From Paludibacteraceae bacterium (lineage in GTDB: Bacteria; Bacteroidota; Bacteroidia; Bacteroidales; Paludibacteraceae): a stretch of DNA of 48,790 nucleotides. The stretch lies in NCBI GenBank assembly GCA_016938015.1, contig JAFGVL010000047.1, positions 1-48,790 of the forward strand. The letters are read 5' to 3'. Both the position numbers and the translations under genes were made by a program. The notes below the pieces were generated by a model that saw only the letters and a list, made by a program, of their open reading frames with translations, was not told where the DNA came from and ran no database searches. Shown in pieces: positions 31,090 through 41,615 of this stretch. The number at the start of each line of letters is the position of its first letter. Position 1 is the first letter of the stretch.

Positions 31090-33231
31090 TTATTCAGCTT
31101 TCTTTTCTTCTTCTTTTGGAGGGCGAGGTAATAAAGCCTTGCGAGAAAGCTTGTATTTGCCTGTTTTTTGATCGATATCTAATAATTTCACATCAATAAT
31201 ATCGCCTTCTTTGATTCCTGCACCTTCCATAGTCTCAATACGCTTCCAATCAATTTCGGAGATATGCAACAAGCCTTCTTTGCCGGGCATAAACTCTACA
31301 AATGCGCCATAGGCCATTATCGATTTTACTTTTGAAGGATAGGTTGCTCCTATTTCGGGAATAGCTACTATGCCTTTTACACGGTTTATTGCAGCCTCAA
31401 GAGATTCTTTGTTGGTCGCTGCAATTTCTACACGTCCACCGTCTTCTATCTCTTCAATAGTAATTGTAGCTCCGGTTTCAGCTTGAATACCTTGAATAAT
31501 TTTTCCTCCCGGTCCTATTACGGCACCGATAAATTCTTTCGGTATCATAATCACAACTAAACGTGGTGCATGAGGTTTTAAATCGGGACGAGGAGCCTCC
31601 AATGTTTCTTGAATTTTTCCTAAAATATGCATACGGCCTTCTTTTGCTTGATGCAAAGCTTTTTCAAGAATTTCGTACGACAAACCATCCACCTTTATAT
31701 CCATTTGAGTAGCGGTAATACCATCTTTGGTTCCGGTTACTTTAAAGTCCATATCGCCTAAGTGATCTTCATCACCCAAAATATCAGAAAGCACGGCAAA
31801 GTTTTTTCCTTTATTTTCTGATATCAATCCCATAGCAATTCCCGAAACCGGTTTTTTGATTTGCACACCGGCATCCATCAACGCTAAAGTACCGGCACAA
31901 ACTGTTGCCATCGACGACGAACCATTCGATTCAAGGATATCAGAAACAACACGAATTACATACGGACATTCATCCGGAAGCATTGGTTTTAATGCACGAA
32001 AAGCTAAGTTCCCATGACCTATTTCCCGACGACCGGTTCCTCTTGATGCACGAGCTTCACCGGTAGAAAATGGAGGAAAGTTATAATGCAACAAGAAGCG
32101 TTCTTTTCCTTGTATTAAAGCCTCATCAACTAATTTTTCATCCATCTTGGTTCCTAAGGTAACGGTGGTTAACGATTGTGTTTCTCCACGCGTAAAAACA
32201 GCCGAACCATGTGCGCCCGGCAAATAATCTACCTCCGACCAAATAGGGCGAATCTCGGTAGTTTTACGTCCATCTAAACGCTTGCCTTCATCTAAAATAG
32301 AACGTCGCATGGCTTCTTTTTCAACTGCATGGTAATAACGACCTATCAATTCTGATTTTTCAGCAGCTACTTCAGGGTCAATACTTTCTATATATTCCTT
32401 TTTAATGGCGCTAAAATTTTCACTTCTACTGTGTTTATCGGCATTGCAAGATATTGCTATCGCATACACTTTATCATAGGTTTTAGCCCAAATATCTTTC
32501 TTTAAATCTTCGTCGTTATCTTCGTGGCAATATTCGCGTTTTTTAGTTTTGCCTACCGCTTCCATCAATTCCAATTGCACCTGACAATGTTTTTTGATTT
32601 CTTCGTGTGCCACTTTCATTGCGTTCAATAAATCATCTTCGCTCACTTCTTTCATCTCGCCTTCTACCATCATGATATTATCCAAAGTAGCAGCTACAAT
32701 TATTTCCATATCGGCTGTTGCCAATTGAGCGAATGTTGGGTTAACTACAAATTGACCGTTGATACGAGCCACACGTACTTCAGAAATTGGTCCGTTAAAC
32801 GGAATATCCGATACAGCCAAACAAGCAGAAGCGGCTAAACCGGCTAAAGCATCAGGCATATCTTCGCCATCGGACGAGAAAAGGGTAACATTTACAAACG
32901 TATCTGCATGATAATCGTCCGGAAAAAGTGGACGTAAAGCACGGTCTACCAAACGAGAAACTAAAATTTCGTAATCGGAAGGACGACCCTCGCGACGCAA
33001 AAAGCCACCCGGAAGGCGACCATTTGAAGCAAACTTTTCTTTATAATCAACCGATAACGGCATAAAATCCGTGCCCGGTTTCACTTCTGTTGCCGAACAA
33101 ACTGTGGCCAGCAACATGGTTTTGCCCATTGTAACCATCACAGATCCATCGGCTTGTTTTGCCAATTTTCCTGTTTCGATAGAAATGGTGCGACCATCAC
33201 CCAATGTAATGGTTTTTGTAACTACATTCAT
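31090..33231 (-). CDS. pnp: Polyribonucleotide nucleotidyltransferase
   Basis: Two RNase PH domains, KH ([19 protein letters not shown]) and S1 domain. Confidence 0.98.
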   Translation of the reverse strand: MNVVTKTITLGDGRTISIETGKLAKQADGSVMVTMGKTMLLATVCSATEVKPGTDFMPLSVDYKEKFASNGRLPGGFLRREGRPSDYEILVSRLVDRALRPLFPDDYHADTFVNVTLFSSDGEDMPDALAGLAASACLAVSDIPFNGPISEVRVARINGQFVVNPTFAQLATADMEIIVAATLDNIMMVEGEMKEVSEDDLLNAMKVAHEEIKKHCQVQLELMEAVGKTKKREYCHEDNDEDLKKDIWAKTYDKVYAIAISCNADKHSRSENFSAIKKEYIESIDPEVAAEKSELIGRYYHAVEKEAMRRSILDEGKRLDGRKTTEIRPIWSEVDYLPGAHGSAVFTRGETQSLTTVTLGTKMDEKLVDEALIQGKERFLLHYNFPPFSTGEARASRGTGRREIGHGNLAFRALKPMLPDECPYVIRVVSDILESNGSSSMATVCAGTLALMDAGVQIKKPVSGIAMGLISENKGKNFAVLSDILGDEDHLGDMDFKVTGTKDGITATQMDIKVDGLSYEILEKALHQAKEGRMHILGKIQETLEAPRPDLKPHAPRLVVIMIPKEFIGAVIGPGGKIIQGIQAETGATITIEEIEDGGRVEIAATNKESLEAAINRVKGIVAIPEIGATYPSKVKSIMAYGAFVEFMPGKEGLLHISEIDWKRIETMEGAGIKEGDIIDVKLLDIDQKTGKYKLSRKALLPRPPKEEEKKAE

Positions 33232-33273
33232 CTTTAAATAGTTTTAAATTATTTTTAATCTTTTAATTCGGCG

Positions 33274-33281
33274 CAAAGGTA
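33274..33281 (-). promoter_or_regulatory. -7 box (TACCTTTG) of pnp
   Basis: Reverse complement of caaaggta. Confidence 0.55.
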
Positions 33282-33306
33282 AGAAAAAAGATTGAGTTCG
33301 GTAAAC

Positions 33307-33342
33307 AAAAAAACGCTTGACAAAATTGTCAAGCGTTTTTTT
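33307..33342 (-). terminator. Terminator after tryptophanase-like gene
   Basis: aaaaaaacgcttgacaa(aa)ttgtcaagcgttttttt. Confidence 0.87.
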
Positions 33343-33355
33343 GTTTTGTAATTGA

Positions 33356-34822
33356 TTATAAGCTATCGCCAAAATCTTTACGATATTTGGCCATCAATTT
33401 TTGAGGCCAATCTGTAGTTGGAGCCAATTTACCCATAAAGAAACGAAGCACAGGAGGCTCGTACGTAAATTTAAGTCCGCCAATTAACTCTCTATTATCA
33501 TACAACCACGACAATCTATCCACCACATATTTCACTTGCGAAAGCGTAAATACACGACGAGGAACTGCCAATCGGAGTAATTCCATATCGGCATAAGTTT
33601 CATTTCCTTCTTCGTCACGTTGATTAGATACCGAACCACGTTCCATACCACGTACTCCTGAAATTAAAAAGAACGCTGCTGCCAAACAACCGGCAGGATA
33701 TTCGGTTTGAGGAATATGCGAACAGAATTGCATAGCATCCACATGTGCGCCCAATACTCCCGGAGGGGTAATCATCGGAATTCCTTTTTTAGAGGCTTCT
33801 TCTACCAAATATTTTATAAATGAAGGGCTTTGAGAAATCATGGTTTCATCCAAGGTTTCGTATAAACCCACAGCCATTGCTTCAATTTCGCGAATAGAAA
33901 TTCCACCATAAGTTAAGAACCCTTCGTACAAAGGAACAAGCGCTTCTAATTCGCGATAAATAGACAGTTCGTTAGTACAAATACCACCACCACGTGAAGA
34001 GCTTAATTTACGAGCCGAGAAATAAACCAAATCGGCCAAGCCGGTCATGGTTAGCATAATTTCTGCCATCGATTTGTCTTTAAACTCTTCTTCGCGTTGT
34101 TTTACTAAGTATGCATTTTCTCCTAACAAACTGGCATCAAGCACTAAACGAATGCCGTATTTGTCTGCAATAGCGCGCACGTCACGTAAGTTTTGAACAG
34201 AAAATGGTTGTCCGCCAATTAGGTTAGTAGATGCCTCCATACGAATATACGGAATACTTTCTTTACCTCTTTTTTGAATTGTTTCTTCCAAGGCTTCAAT
34301 ATTCATATTTCCTTTAAAAGGATGTGATGAATTAATCACATAGGCTTCCGGATAAAGTAATTCAACGATGCTGCCACCTTTATCGGTAATATGTGCCAAA
34401 GCTGTTGTAAAGTGATAATTCATTGGCACTAAACTACCTTTTTTTACATACGCAATAGCTAGAATATTTTCAGCTGCACGACCTTGGTGCGTAGGCAAAA
34501 AAAGTTTTTTTCCTAACACATCTTCTACTGCTTTTTGTAAACGAATAAAACTTTGCGAACCCGCATAAGCATCGTCTGCTTGCATCATAGCTGCAAGTTG
34601 GTTATCACTCATAGCGTTGGTACCGCTATCGGTAAGCATATCTAAAAAAACATCTAACGTACTCAACTGAAAGGTATTAAAACCACCTTCTTCAAGCGCT
34701 TCTAATCTTCTTTCAATAGGCACTAAATGTAACTTTTGAACAATACGAACTTTGTGCAATTCTAACGGAACTTCTTCTCCGGAATAAAATTTTACTTTCG
34801 AATTTTGTGATTGTGAACTCAT
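33356..34822 (-). CDS. Tryptophanase/beta-eliminating lyase family PLP enzyme
   Basis: LPTHQGRAAENIL; ASTNLIGGQPFSVQNLRDV; LVYFSARKLSSSRGGGICTN; RLAVPRRVFTLSQVKYV. Confidence 0.88.
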   Translation of the reverse strand: MSSQSQNSKVKFYSGEEVPLELHKVRIVQKLHLVPIERRLEALEEGGFNTFQLSTLDVFLDMLTDSGTNAMSDNQLAAMMQADDAYAGSQSFIRLQKAVEDVLGKKLFLPTHQGRAAENILAIAYVKKGSLVPMNYHFTTALAHITDKGGSIVELLYPEAYVINSSHPFKGNMNIEALEETIQKRGKESIPYIRMEASTNLIGGQPFSVQNLRDVRAIADKYGIRLVLDASLLGENAYLVKQREEEFKDKSMAEIMLTMTGLADLVYFSARKLSSSRGGGICTNELSIYRELEALVPLYEGFLTYGGISIREIEAMAVGLYETLDETMISQSPSFIKYLVEEASKKGIPMITPPGVLGAHVDAMQFCSHIPQTEYPAGCLAAAFFLISGVRGMERGSVSNQRDEEGNETYADMELLRLAVPRRVFTLSQVKYVVDRLSWLYDNRELIGGLKFTYEPPVLRFFMGKLAPTTDWPQKLMAKYRKDFGDSL

Positions 34823-34969
34823 TATTATTTAAATATTAAAAATTTTAAGCTCCGAAATTAATTAATAATCTTGTTTTATAAAGAAATTCAGTCTATATAT
34901 TTCTAATATAATGGCGTTTTTAACATACTAAATAAACCATTTTACAATACTTCTTGAATTAAAGAAACT

Positions 34970-35875
34970 CTAAAACTCAAGATAAGGCTCAATTTTATCC
35001 CAAAACTGAGGATTTAATGATTCGTCAACTATTGTTTTACATTCTTCTATCGATGAAATTTTTCCATTGTTTTTTCGGTACTCATAAATAGCTTTTGCAC
35101 GATAAAAATTTATGTATGGATGTTTTTTTAAACGATCGATGCCTGATTTGTTTATCGGTATCTTTTTAATACGTGATACATCCACTGTAACATGTGGAAT
35201 AATTTGTTGAACTATTTCGGGCGCAATACCCCACACCTCTTTGAGTTGATTAACAGAACTAAAGCCTCCTAGTTTGGAGCGATAGGCAACAATTCGCTTT
35301 GCCAAAGCATCGCCTATGCCACGCAAGTGTTTAAGTTGAGCGGTATCTGCAGCATTTAGTTCTACAGTAATTACTACTTGCTTGTTGTTTATTATAGGAG
35401 GTTTTTCTTCAACCGGAATTTTGATATAGGACTCTAATAAACGAAATTGTTCGGAGCTTAAACCGTATGTTTTCGAAAATGCAATTGCGTTTCTGTATTT
35501 TCCTCCCTTAGACCTGTATTTTAAAATAATACGAACCACATATGGTTTTAAACCTAAACGAATAAATCCGGCAGAGTCTAACGTATTTGGGTTAAATACA
35601 AAAAGTACGACAGGAGGCTCTTTGAAGGTCTTTTTTGCAGTCGTATAGGTATAAAAATGCCTGTTTTTATAATCCCATTTTTTATCTTTAAGTGATGTAT
35701 TGAATTGTTGTACTTGTGCCATATAAACCGAATCGTGCAATTCATCGATGCCTGTTTTTTTTGAAAAAAAAGCATAAAACAAATTGGCTATGCACAAACC
35801 TGCAACAATAAATGCCACAAAAATTAAAGCCCTACGCTGACTTGACGAAAAATAAAAATAATCTTTCCACGACAT
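34970..35875 (-). CDS. ComEA-like helix-hairpin-helix protein with N-terminal TM
   Basis: VELNAADTAQLKHLRGIGDALAKRIVAYRSKLGGF and a second HhH. Confidence 0.88.
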   Translation of the reverse strand: MSWKDYFYFSSSQRRALIFVAFIVAGLCIANLFYAFFSKKTGIDELHDSVYMAQVQQFNTSLKDKKWDYKNRHFYTYTTAKKTFKEPPVVLFVFNPNTLDSAGFIRLGLKPYVVRIILKYRSKGGKYRNAIAFSKTYGLSSEQFRLLESYIKIPVEEKPPIINNKQVVITVELNAADTAQLKHLRGIGDALAKRIVAYRSKLGGFSSVNQLKEVWGIAPEIVQQIIPHVTVDVSRIKKIPINKSGIDRLKKHPYINFYRAKAIYEYRKNNGKISSIEECKTIVDESLNPQFWDKIEPYLEF

Positions 35876-36005
35876 AACTATATTCTACCATTTAATTTTG
35901 GTAAAAATATAAAATCTTTCATATTTTGAAGCTCTTCTTCGTCATTTTATTTTTTATAACATAGTTTTTAGTATTTTTCAGCGTATTTTTTTCGGCTTTA
36001 AATAC

Positions 36006-36013
36006 TACCTTTG
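36006..36013 (+). promoter_or_regulatory. -7 box (TACCTTTG) of aroK
   Basis: Matches TAnnTTTG, 23 nt upstream of the ATG. Confidence 0.55.
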
Positions 36014-36036
36014 TTATTTTAATAGAACTTAAACAA

Positions 36037-36564
36037 ATGAAACGAATTTTCTTAATAGGCTTTATGGGTTCAGGAAAAACAACCCTAGGCAAAATGTTAG
36101 CCGAAAAACTTACTTACACATTTATTGATTTAGACCACTACATAGAAAAACGTAATGCAAAGAAAATTGCAGCTATTTTTGCCGAGTCGGGCGAAGATGC
36201 TTTTAGAGAAATGGAACATAAAATGCTGATAGAAGTATGTTCTTTCGAAAATGTAGTAATTTCGACAGGTGGTGGCACCCCTTGCTATTTCGACAATATC
36301 GAAATAATGAATAATTCAGGGCTTTGTATTTATTTAAAAATTTCGAACGAGGTATTGTTAAAGCGCTTACAAAAAGCCAAAGAATTCAGACCTTTAATCA
36401 AAGATAAATCGGATACTGATTTAGCTTGTTTTATTTACGAAACGCTCTCTAAAAGAGAGAAATATTATACACAAGCATCCATAATTATAAATAACGACGA
36501 AGAAAATCCGGATGAAATTTGCAACAAATTACTCTCTCTAATACACACGCCAGCTAATATCTAA
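36037..36564 (+). CDS. aroK: Shikimate kinase
   Basis: IFLIGFMGSGKTTLGKMLA; FIDLDHYIE; FREME; STGGGTPC. Confidence 0.96.
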   Translation: MKRIFLIGFMGSGKTTLGKMLAEKLTYTFIDLDHYIEKRNAKKIAAIFAESGEDAFREMEHKMLIEVCSFENVVISTGGGTPCYFDNIEIMNNSGLCIYLKISNEVLLKRLQKAKEFRPLIKDKSDTDLACFIYETLSKREKYYTQASIIINNDEENPDEICNKLLSLIHTPANI

Positions 36565-36569
36565 TTCCT

Positions 36570-37772
36570 ATGCAATCGTTTTTTGAAAAAAAAGAAAATT
36601 TACAACCGGAAGAATGTTTGTTGCACGAAATAAAAAACAACAAACATTTAGTATTTGGTATACCTAAAGAAAATCAAGAAACCGAAACAAGACTTCCACT
36701 TACTCCGGAAGCAGTTTCAATTTTGGTAGAAGAAGGTCATGAAGTACTCATAGAGTCGGGGGCCGGACTAGGAATGAATTATACCGACTTGCGATATGCA
36801 GAAGCCGGTGCAACAGTAGTTGAAACGGCAGAAGACGCTTTTTCTGCTGATATTGTTTTTAAAATTGCCCCTCCTACTCCGCAAGAAGTAACGTTAATGA
36901 ACGATCGTTCTGCTCTTTTTTCCATGCTTCAATTGAGCTTATTTTCGAAAGAAAGTATTGCTTTAATGATGCAGAAAAAAATAATGGCCGTAGCATACGA
37001 ACTGATTAAAGATGAACAACGCAACTTTCCGGTTATGAGTTCTATATCAGAAATAGAAGGATCAACAGCTATTTCAATAGCGGCGCAATACATGTCGAAC
37101 GAAAATGGAGGCAAAGGTCTTTTACTAGGGGGAATTGCCGGAGTTTCGGCAACCGAAGTGCTAATTTTAGGGGCTGGTATTGCAGGTTCAGCAGCAGCTA
37201 GAACGGCAATGGCATTAGGGGCACAAGTAAAAATATTTGACCACGACATAAACAAACTTCGCAAACTGCAACAACAGCTAGGACAACACGTATTTACTTC
37301 AGTAATACACCCACGGGTATTATTCAAAGCATTAGCCGGAGCCGATGCTGTGATAGGCACTCTACGATACATTAATGGTTCTGAACGGTTTATGATATCT
37401 GAAGATTTAGTAAGAACAATGAAAAAAGGATCTGTAATTATTGATTTAAGCGTGGATCAAGGAGGTTGCTTCGAAACTTCAGAATGCAGAACCATAAACA
37501 ATCCTGCTTACGAGAAATGTGGTGTGGTGCATTACTGTGTGCCCAACATTTCTTCGCGCGTAGGCAGAACCGCATCTATGGCATTAAGCAATATTTTTGC
37601 ACCGATGGCTTTAAAAATAGCGTCTGCAGGTAATGTACGCTTAACTGCCAGCGAAGATTCAGGCTTTAGAAACGGCGTATATCTTTACAACGGAATTCTT
37701 GTAAACAAACTTATTGGAAATCACTTTAGTTTACCTGCCAACGATATTGGCTTATTAATGGCCGGATTTTAA
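36570..37772 (+). CDS. ald: Alanine dehydrogenase family
   Basis: FGIPKENQETETRLPLTPEAV; VLILGAGIAGSAAARTAMALGA; HYCVPNISSRVGRTASMALSN. Confidence 0.88.
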   Translation: MQSFFEKKENLQPEECLLHEIKNNKHLVFGIPKENQETETRLPLTPEAVSILVEEGHEVLIESGAGLGMNYTDLRYAEAGATVVETAEDAFSADIVFKIAPPTPQEVTLMNDRSALFSMLQLSLFSKESIALMMQKKIMAVAYELIKDEQRNFPVMSSISEIEGSTAISIAAQYMSNENGGKGLLLGGIAGVSATEVLILGAGIAGSAAARTAMALGAQVKIFDHDINKLRKLQQQLGQHVFTSVIHPRVLFKALAGADAVIGTLRYINGSERFMISEDLVRTMKKGSVIIDLSVDQGGCFETSECRTINNPAYEKCGVVHYCVPNISSRVGRTASMALSNIFAPMALKIASAGNVRLTASEDSGFRNGVYLYNGILVNKLIGNHFSLPANDIGLLMAGF

Positions 37773-37814
37773 TAACTATTTGTAGTTTTAATTTCAAAAT
37801 ATCTTTCGTTTATA

Positions 37815-37822
37815 TACTTTTG
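37815..37822 (+). promoter_or_regulatory. -7 box (TACTTTTG) of pyrE
   Basis: Matches TAnnTTTG. Confidence 0.5.
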
Positions 37823-37853
37823 TCAAAAAAAATATTCTAAACTTTACTTTACC

Positions 37854-38486
37854 ATGAAAAAGCAAAACAATGTTGGTGAAAAACTGCTTAAAATAAGGGC
37901 TATTAAACTACAACCCACTATGCCCTTTACTTGGGCCTCAGGATGGAAATCTCCTATATATTGCGACAACCGTAAAACCTTATCGTATCCGGAAATTCGC
38001 ACCTTTATTAAAAATGAGTTTTGTCATTTAATTAAAGAAAAATTTCCTGAAGTAGAAGTTATTGCAGGTGTTGCCACGGGAGCTATTGCTCAAGGAGCTT
38101 TAGTAGCCGAAGAATTAGAACTTCCATTTATATACGTTCGGTCTTCGCCAAAAGATCATGGCTTAGAAAACCTAATTGAAGGCGACTTAAAACCAAAACA
38201 AAAAGTGGTCGTAATTGAAGATTTAATTTCGACCGGAGGCAGTAGCCTAAAAGCTGTTGAAGCCATTAGAAATAATGCTTGCGAAGTATTAGGAATGGCA
38301 GCCATCTTTACTTATGATTTCCCTATAGCAACCGAAGAGTTTAAAAAACACAAGGTTAAACTCTATACCCTATGCGATTACAACAAACTTTTAGACATTG
38401 CATTAGAAACTGATTATATTTCTCCTAAAGAAATGAAAACTCTACAAGAATGGAGAAAAGATCCTGCAAAATGGAAGTTAGATTGA
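37854..38486 (+). CDS. pyrE: Orotate phosphoribosyltransferase
   Basis: FTWASGWKSPIYCDNRKTLSYPEIR; VVVIEDLISTGGSSL. Confidence 0.97.
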   Translation: MKKQNNVGEKLLKIRAIKLQPTMPFTWASGWKSPIYCDNRKTLSYPEIRTFIKNEFCHLIKEKFPEVEVIAGVATGAIAQGALVAEELELPFIYVRSSPKDHGLENLIEGDLKPKQKVVVIEDLISTGGSSLKAVEAIRNNACEVLGMAAIFTYDFPIATEEFKKHKVKLYTLCDYNKLLDIALETDYISPKEMKTLQEWRKDPAKWKLD

Positions 38487-38487
38487 T

Positions 38488-38901
38488 ATGACAACTTATG
38501 AAAGTACTATAAAAACCATCTCAGCAAACAACGAGATGGTTTTTGCTAAATTGGCAAATCTTAAAAATTTAGAGACTTTAAAAGAAAACATTCCCTTTAA
38601 TGCTCCTATTCAAGATATTGATGTGGATGTGGATTCAATTCATTTTTCTATACAACCGATTGGCAAAATGGGGCTACGAATAATAGAGAGAAATGAATTT
38701 GACTCCATTAAACTGGAAGCCGAAAATTCTCCCGTTAGTTTTAACACATTGATTCAATTTATTCCAATAAACAAGGATGAAACAACCCTTAAAATAACAC
38801 TTAATGCAGAAATTCCGATGATGATAAAGATGATGTTGGGAAACAAGTTGGAAGATTTTGTAAATCAATTAGCAGAAGCATTAACTAAAATAGAATACTA
38901 A
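38488..38901 (+). CDS. SRPBCC-like small protein
   Basis: MTTYESTIKTISANNEMVFAKLANLKNLE...; 137 aa, immediately follows pyrE. Confidence 0.7.
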   Translation: MTTYESTIKTISANNEMVFAKLANLKNLETLKENIPFNAPIQDIDVDVDSIHFSIQPIGKMGLRIIERNEFDSIKLEAENSPVSFNTLIQFIPINKDETTLKITLNAEIPMMIKMMLGNKLEDFVNQLAEALTKIEY

Positions 38902-38937
38902 TAAAGTTAAAAATTAAACAAGTAGAAGAATAATACG

Positions 38938-38979
38938 CTTTTTACTTTTTACTTTTTACTTTTTACTTTTTACTTTTTA
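38938..38979. repeat. (CTTTTTA)6 perfect 7-bp tandem array abutting argH start
   Basis: Six exact units; ends 3 nt before ATG 38983. Confidence 0.95.
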
Positions 38980-38982
38980 AAT

Positions 38983-40326
38983 ATGGGACAAAAACTTTGG
39001 GACAAAGGAACTAGCGTCAATCAAGATATTGAGCAATTTACTATTGGCAAAGATCAAGAAATGGATTTATTTTTAGCCAAAGCCGATGTGATAGGTTCGA
39101 TGGCTCATATTTCAATGTTAGCCTCAATAGGTCTTCTAAAAAATGAAGAATTAGAGTTATTACTTACCGAACTGCGAAACATTTACGGCATAATTGAAAA
39201 AGGTGATTTTGTAATCGAAAAAGGAGTAGAAGATGTACACTCGCAAGTTGAGTTACTGCTTACTCGTAAAATTGGCGATGCAGGAAAAAAAATTCACAGC
39301 GGACGTTCGCGCAACGACCAAATTTTAGTCGATTTAAAACTTTATACACGTAGCCGAATATTTGAAATAACCCAAGCTGTACAAGCGCTATTTGGTACCT
39401 TGCAAGCTCAGAGTGAAAGATATAAAGAAGTGCTTTTACCCGGTTATACTCATTTGCAAATAGCCATGCCATCGTCATTCGGCCTTTGGTTTGGAGCATA
39501 TGCCGAAAGCCTTACAGACGATATGCAATTACTACTGGCTGCCTGGAAAATATGCAACCGCAACCCTCTTGGTTCAGCTGCCGGCTACGGCTCTTCGTTT
39601 CCTCTTAACCGCCAAAAAACAACTGATTTATTAGGGTTTGACGGATTGAATTACAATGTAGTATATGCACAAATGGGTCGTGGCAAAATGGAACGCTCAG
39701 TGGCATACGCCTTAGCATCATTGGCAGGAACCATCTCAAAGCTGGCTTACGATGCCTGCTTGTTTTCCAGTCAGAATTTTGGGTTTATCCAATTAGCCGA
39801 CGAATTTACAACCGGCTCGAGCATTATGCCTCACAAAAAAAACCCGGATGTATTTGAGTTAACCCGAGCCAAATGCAATAAGTTACAAGCATTGCCAAAC
39901 GATATTTTATTAATTACAAACAACTTGCCTTCAGGGTATTTCCGCGATTTACAAATAATTAAAGAACTGTTTATACCTGCTTTCGACGAGCTTTTAGCCT
40001 GCATAAAAATAACAACACAAATGATGCAACAGGTAAAAATAAACGAAACCATTTTATCCGATTCCAAGTACAATTTAATTTTCAGTGTAGAAGAAGTAAA
40101 CCGTTTAACCTTAGAAGGAATTCCATTTAGAGATGCCTACAAACAAGTAGCAGATTCAATTGAAAAAAACACCTTTAAACCTGAAAAAAACATACATCAC
40201 ACCCACGAGGGAAGTATTGGAAATCTTTGCAACAAAGAAATCAATGCTTTAATGGAAAACACACTCAATGCGTTTACCTTTAAAAAAGCCTTCGACGCCG
40301 AACAAAAATTAGTAACCCCTCTTTAA
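38983..40326 (+). CDS. argH: Argininosuccinate lyase
   Basis: HSGRSRNDQILVDLKLY; GSSIMPHKKNPDVFEL. Confidence 0.96.
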   Translation: MGQKLWDKGTSVNQDIEQFTIGKDQEMDLFLAKADVIGSMAHISMLASIGLLKNEELELLLTELRNIYGIIEKGDFVIEKGVEDVHSQVELLLTRKIGDAGKKIHSGRSRNDQILVDLKLYTRSRIFEITQAVQALFGTLQAQSERYKEVLLPGYTHLQIAMPSSFGLWFGAYAESLTDDMQLLLAAWKICNRNPLGSAAGYGSSFPLNRQKTTDLLGFDGLNYNVVYAQMGRGKMERSVAYALASLAGTISKLAYDACLFSSQNFGFIQLADEFTTGSSIMPHKKNPDVFELTRAKCNKLQALPNDILLITNNLPSGYFRDLQIIKELFIPAFDELLACIKITTQMMQQVKINETILSDSKYNLIFSVEEVNRLTLEGIPFRDAYKQVADSIEKNTFKPEKNIHHTHEGSIGNLCNKEINALMENTLNAFTFKKAFDAEQKLVTPL

Positions 40327-40346
40327 TTTAGGAATGCAATAGTAAA

Positions 40347-41615
40347 ATGTTTCAGAAACTACGCGCTCTCAAGCAATCAGAGATGCTAAAAAATGGCATT
40401 ACCTTGTTATCGGCTAGTACACTGAGTCAGCTCATTGCTTTTATTATATACCCCATTATTACCCGTCAATACTCTCCGGATGAATTGGGGGTTCTGAGTC
40501 TATTTCTCTCTATAGTGGGCATAGGAACTATTCTTGCTTCGGGTAAATACGAATTAGCTATCATGGTGGAGAAAAAGAAAGAAAATGCCGCCGCTGCTTT
40601 TGATATCAGTTTTTTACTCAACATTTCGCTTTGCATCCTCACATTCGTATTAATTCTTCTTTTTAAGCCTTGGATGATAGAAACTTTTCACCTTGAGAGC
40701 ATCTCTTTTTTTATGAATTATATCCCTCTTCTTATTTTTCTTTCAACCTTAGGCTTTGTGCTTACTTATTGGTTCAATCGAAATAAGAAATTTTCCTTAA
40801 GTGCCCGATACAACATCGTACAAAGTGCTGTAAATAGCAGTTTAAAAGTTGGATTCGGTAGTTTAGGCTTTACTCAATGGGGATTAATCGCATCAAGCAT
40901 AATTGGTCAGGTAGTAGGTGTATTCTCTGTGTTTTTCAAAAAGAAAGATATTGAACCTCTTTTTTCCTTTGATACATTAACCATGAAAAAAGTGGCTATT
41001 AAACAAGCCGATTTTCCCAAATACACCTTACCTCATTCTTTCGTAAATACACTTGCCAACAATCTTCCTATTATGATTTTGGCTGCCTATTTTAATATGA
41101 CTGAAGTGGGTTTATTTTCGTTAGGCATAACACTTGGTTTTAAACCTATCTCCATCTTCACAGGGTCTATCAACCAAGTATTTTTTCAAAAAACTTCCCA
41201 AAATACAAGCAATGGAATCAGCACCTATCCTATTTTAAAAGATTTTTGTGTAAAAACACTTCTCCTTGCAACACCCCTATTCATCGCTCTTTATTTTATA
41301 CTTCCATCGGCAGTTGAATGGTTGTTTGGCTCAAGCTGGATTAAAGCCGGTGAATATTTACAACTGATGTTGCCTTGGTTTTTGGTAGCACTTATGGCAT
41401 CATCTCTTTGTTATATGCCTTCTGTGGTGGGCAAACAACGAGTTGCTTTGATTGTAGAAATTATTTATACCATTTGTAGAATTTCTGCTCTATTAATAGG
41501 AGTTTGGCTGAAAGACATTAAATTAGCCGTTTTATTATTTTCTTTAGTAAACACCCTTTTTATTAGTGGGTCGCTCACTTGGTTTTTATACTTGGCCAAA
41601 CACCAAAAATTATGA
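40347..41615 (+). CDS. Polysaccharide flippase (Wzx/MATE-like)
   Basis: Many TM helices; ITLLSASTLSQLIAFIIYPIITRQYSPDELGVLSLFLSI. Confidence 0.88.
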   Translation: MFQKLRALKQSEMLKNGITLLSASTLSQLIAFIIYPIITRQYSPDELGVLSLFLSIVGIGTILASGKYELAIMVEKKKENAAAAFDISFLLNISLCILTFVLILLFKPWMIETFHLESISFFMNYIPLLIFLSTLGFVLTYWFNRNKKFSLSARYNIVQSAVNSSLKVGFGSLGFTQWGLIASSIIGQVVGVFSVFFKKKDIEPLFSFDTLTMKKVAIKQADFPKYTLPHSFVNTLANNLPIMILAAYFNMTEVGLFSLGITLGFKPISIFTGSINQVFFQKTSQNTSNGISTYPILKDFCVKTLLLATPLFIALYFILPSAVEWLFGSSWIKAGEYLQLMLPWFLVALMASSLCYMPSVVGKQRVALIVEIIYTICRISALLIGVWLKDIKLAVLLFSLVNTLFISGSLTWFLYLAKHQKL

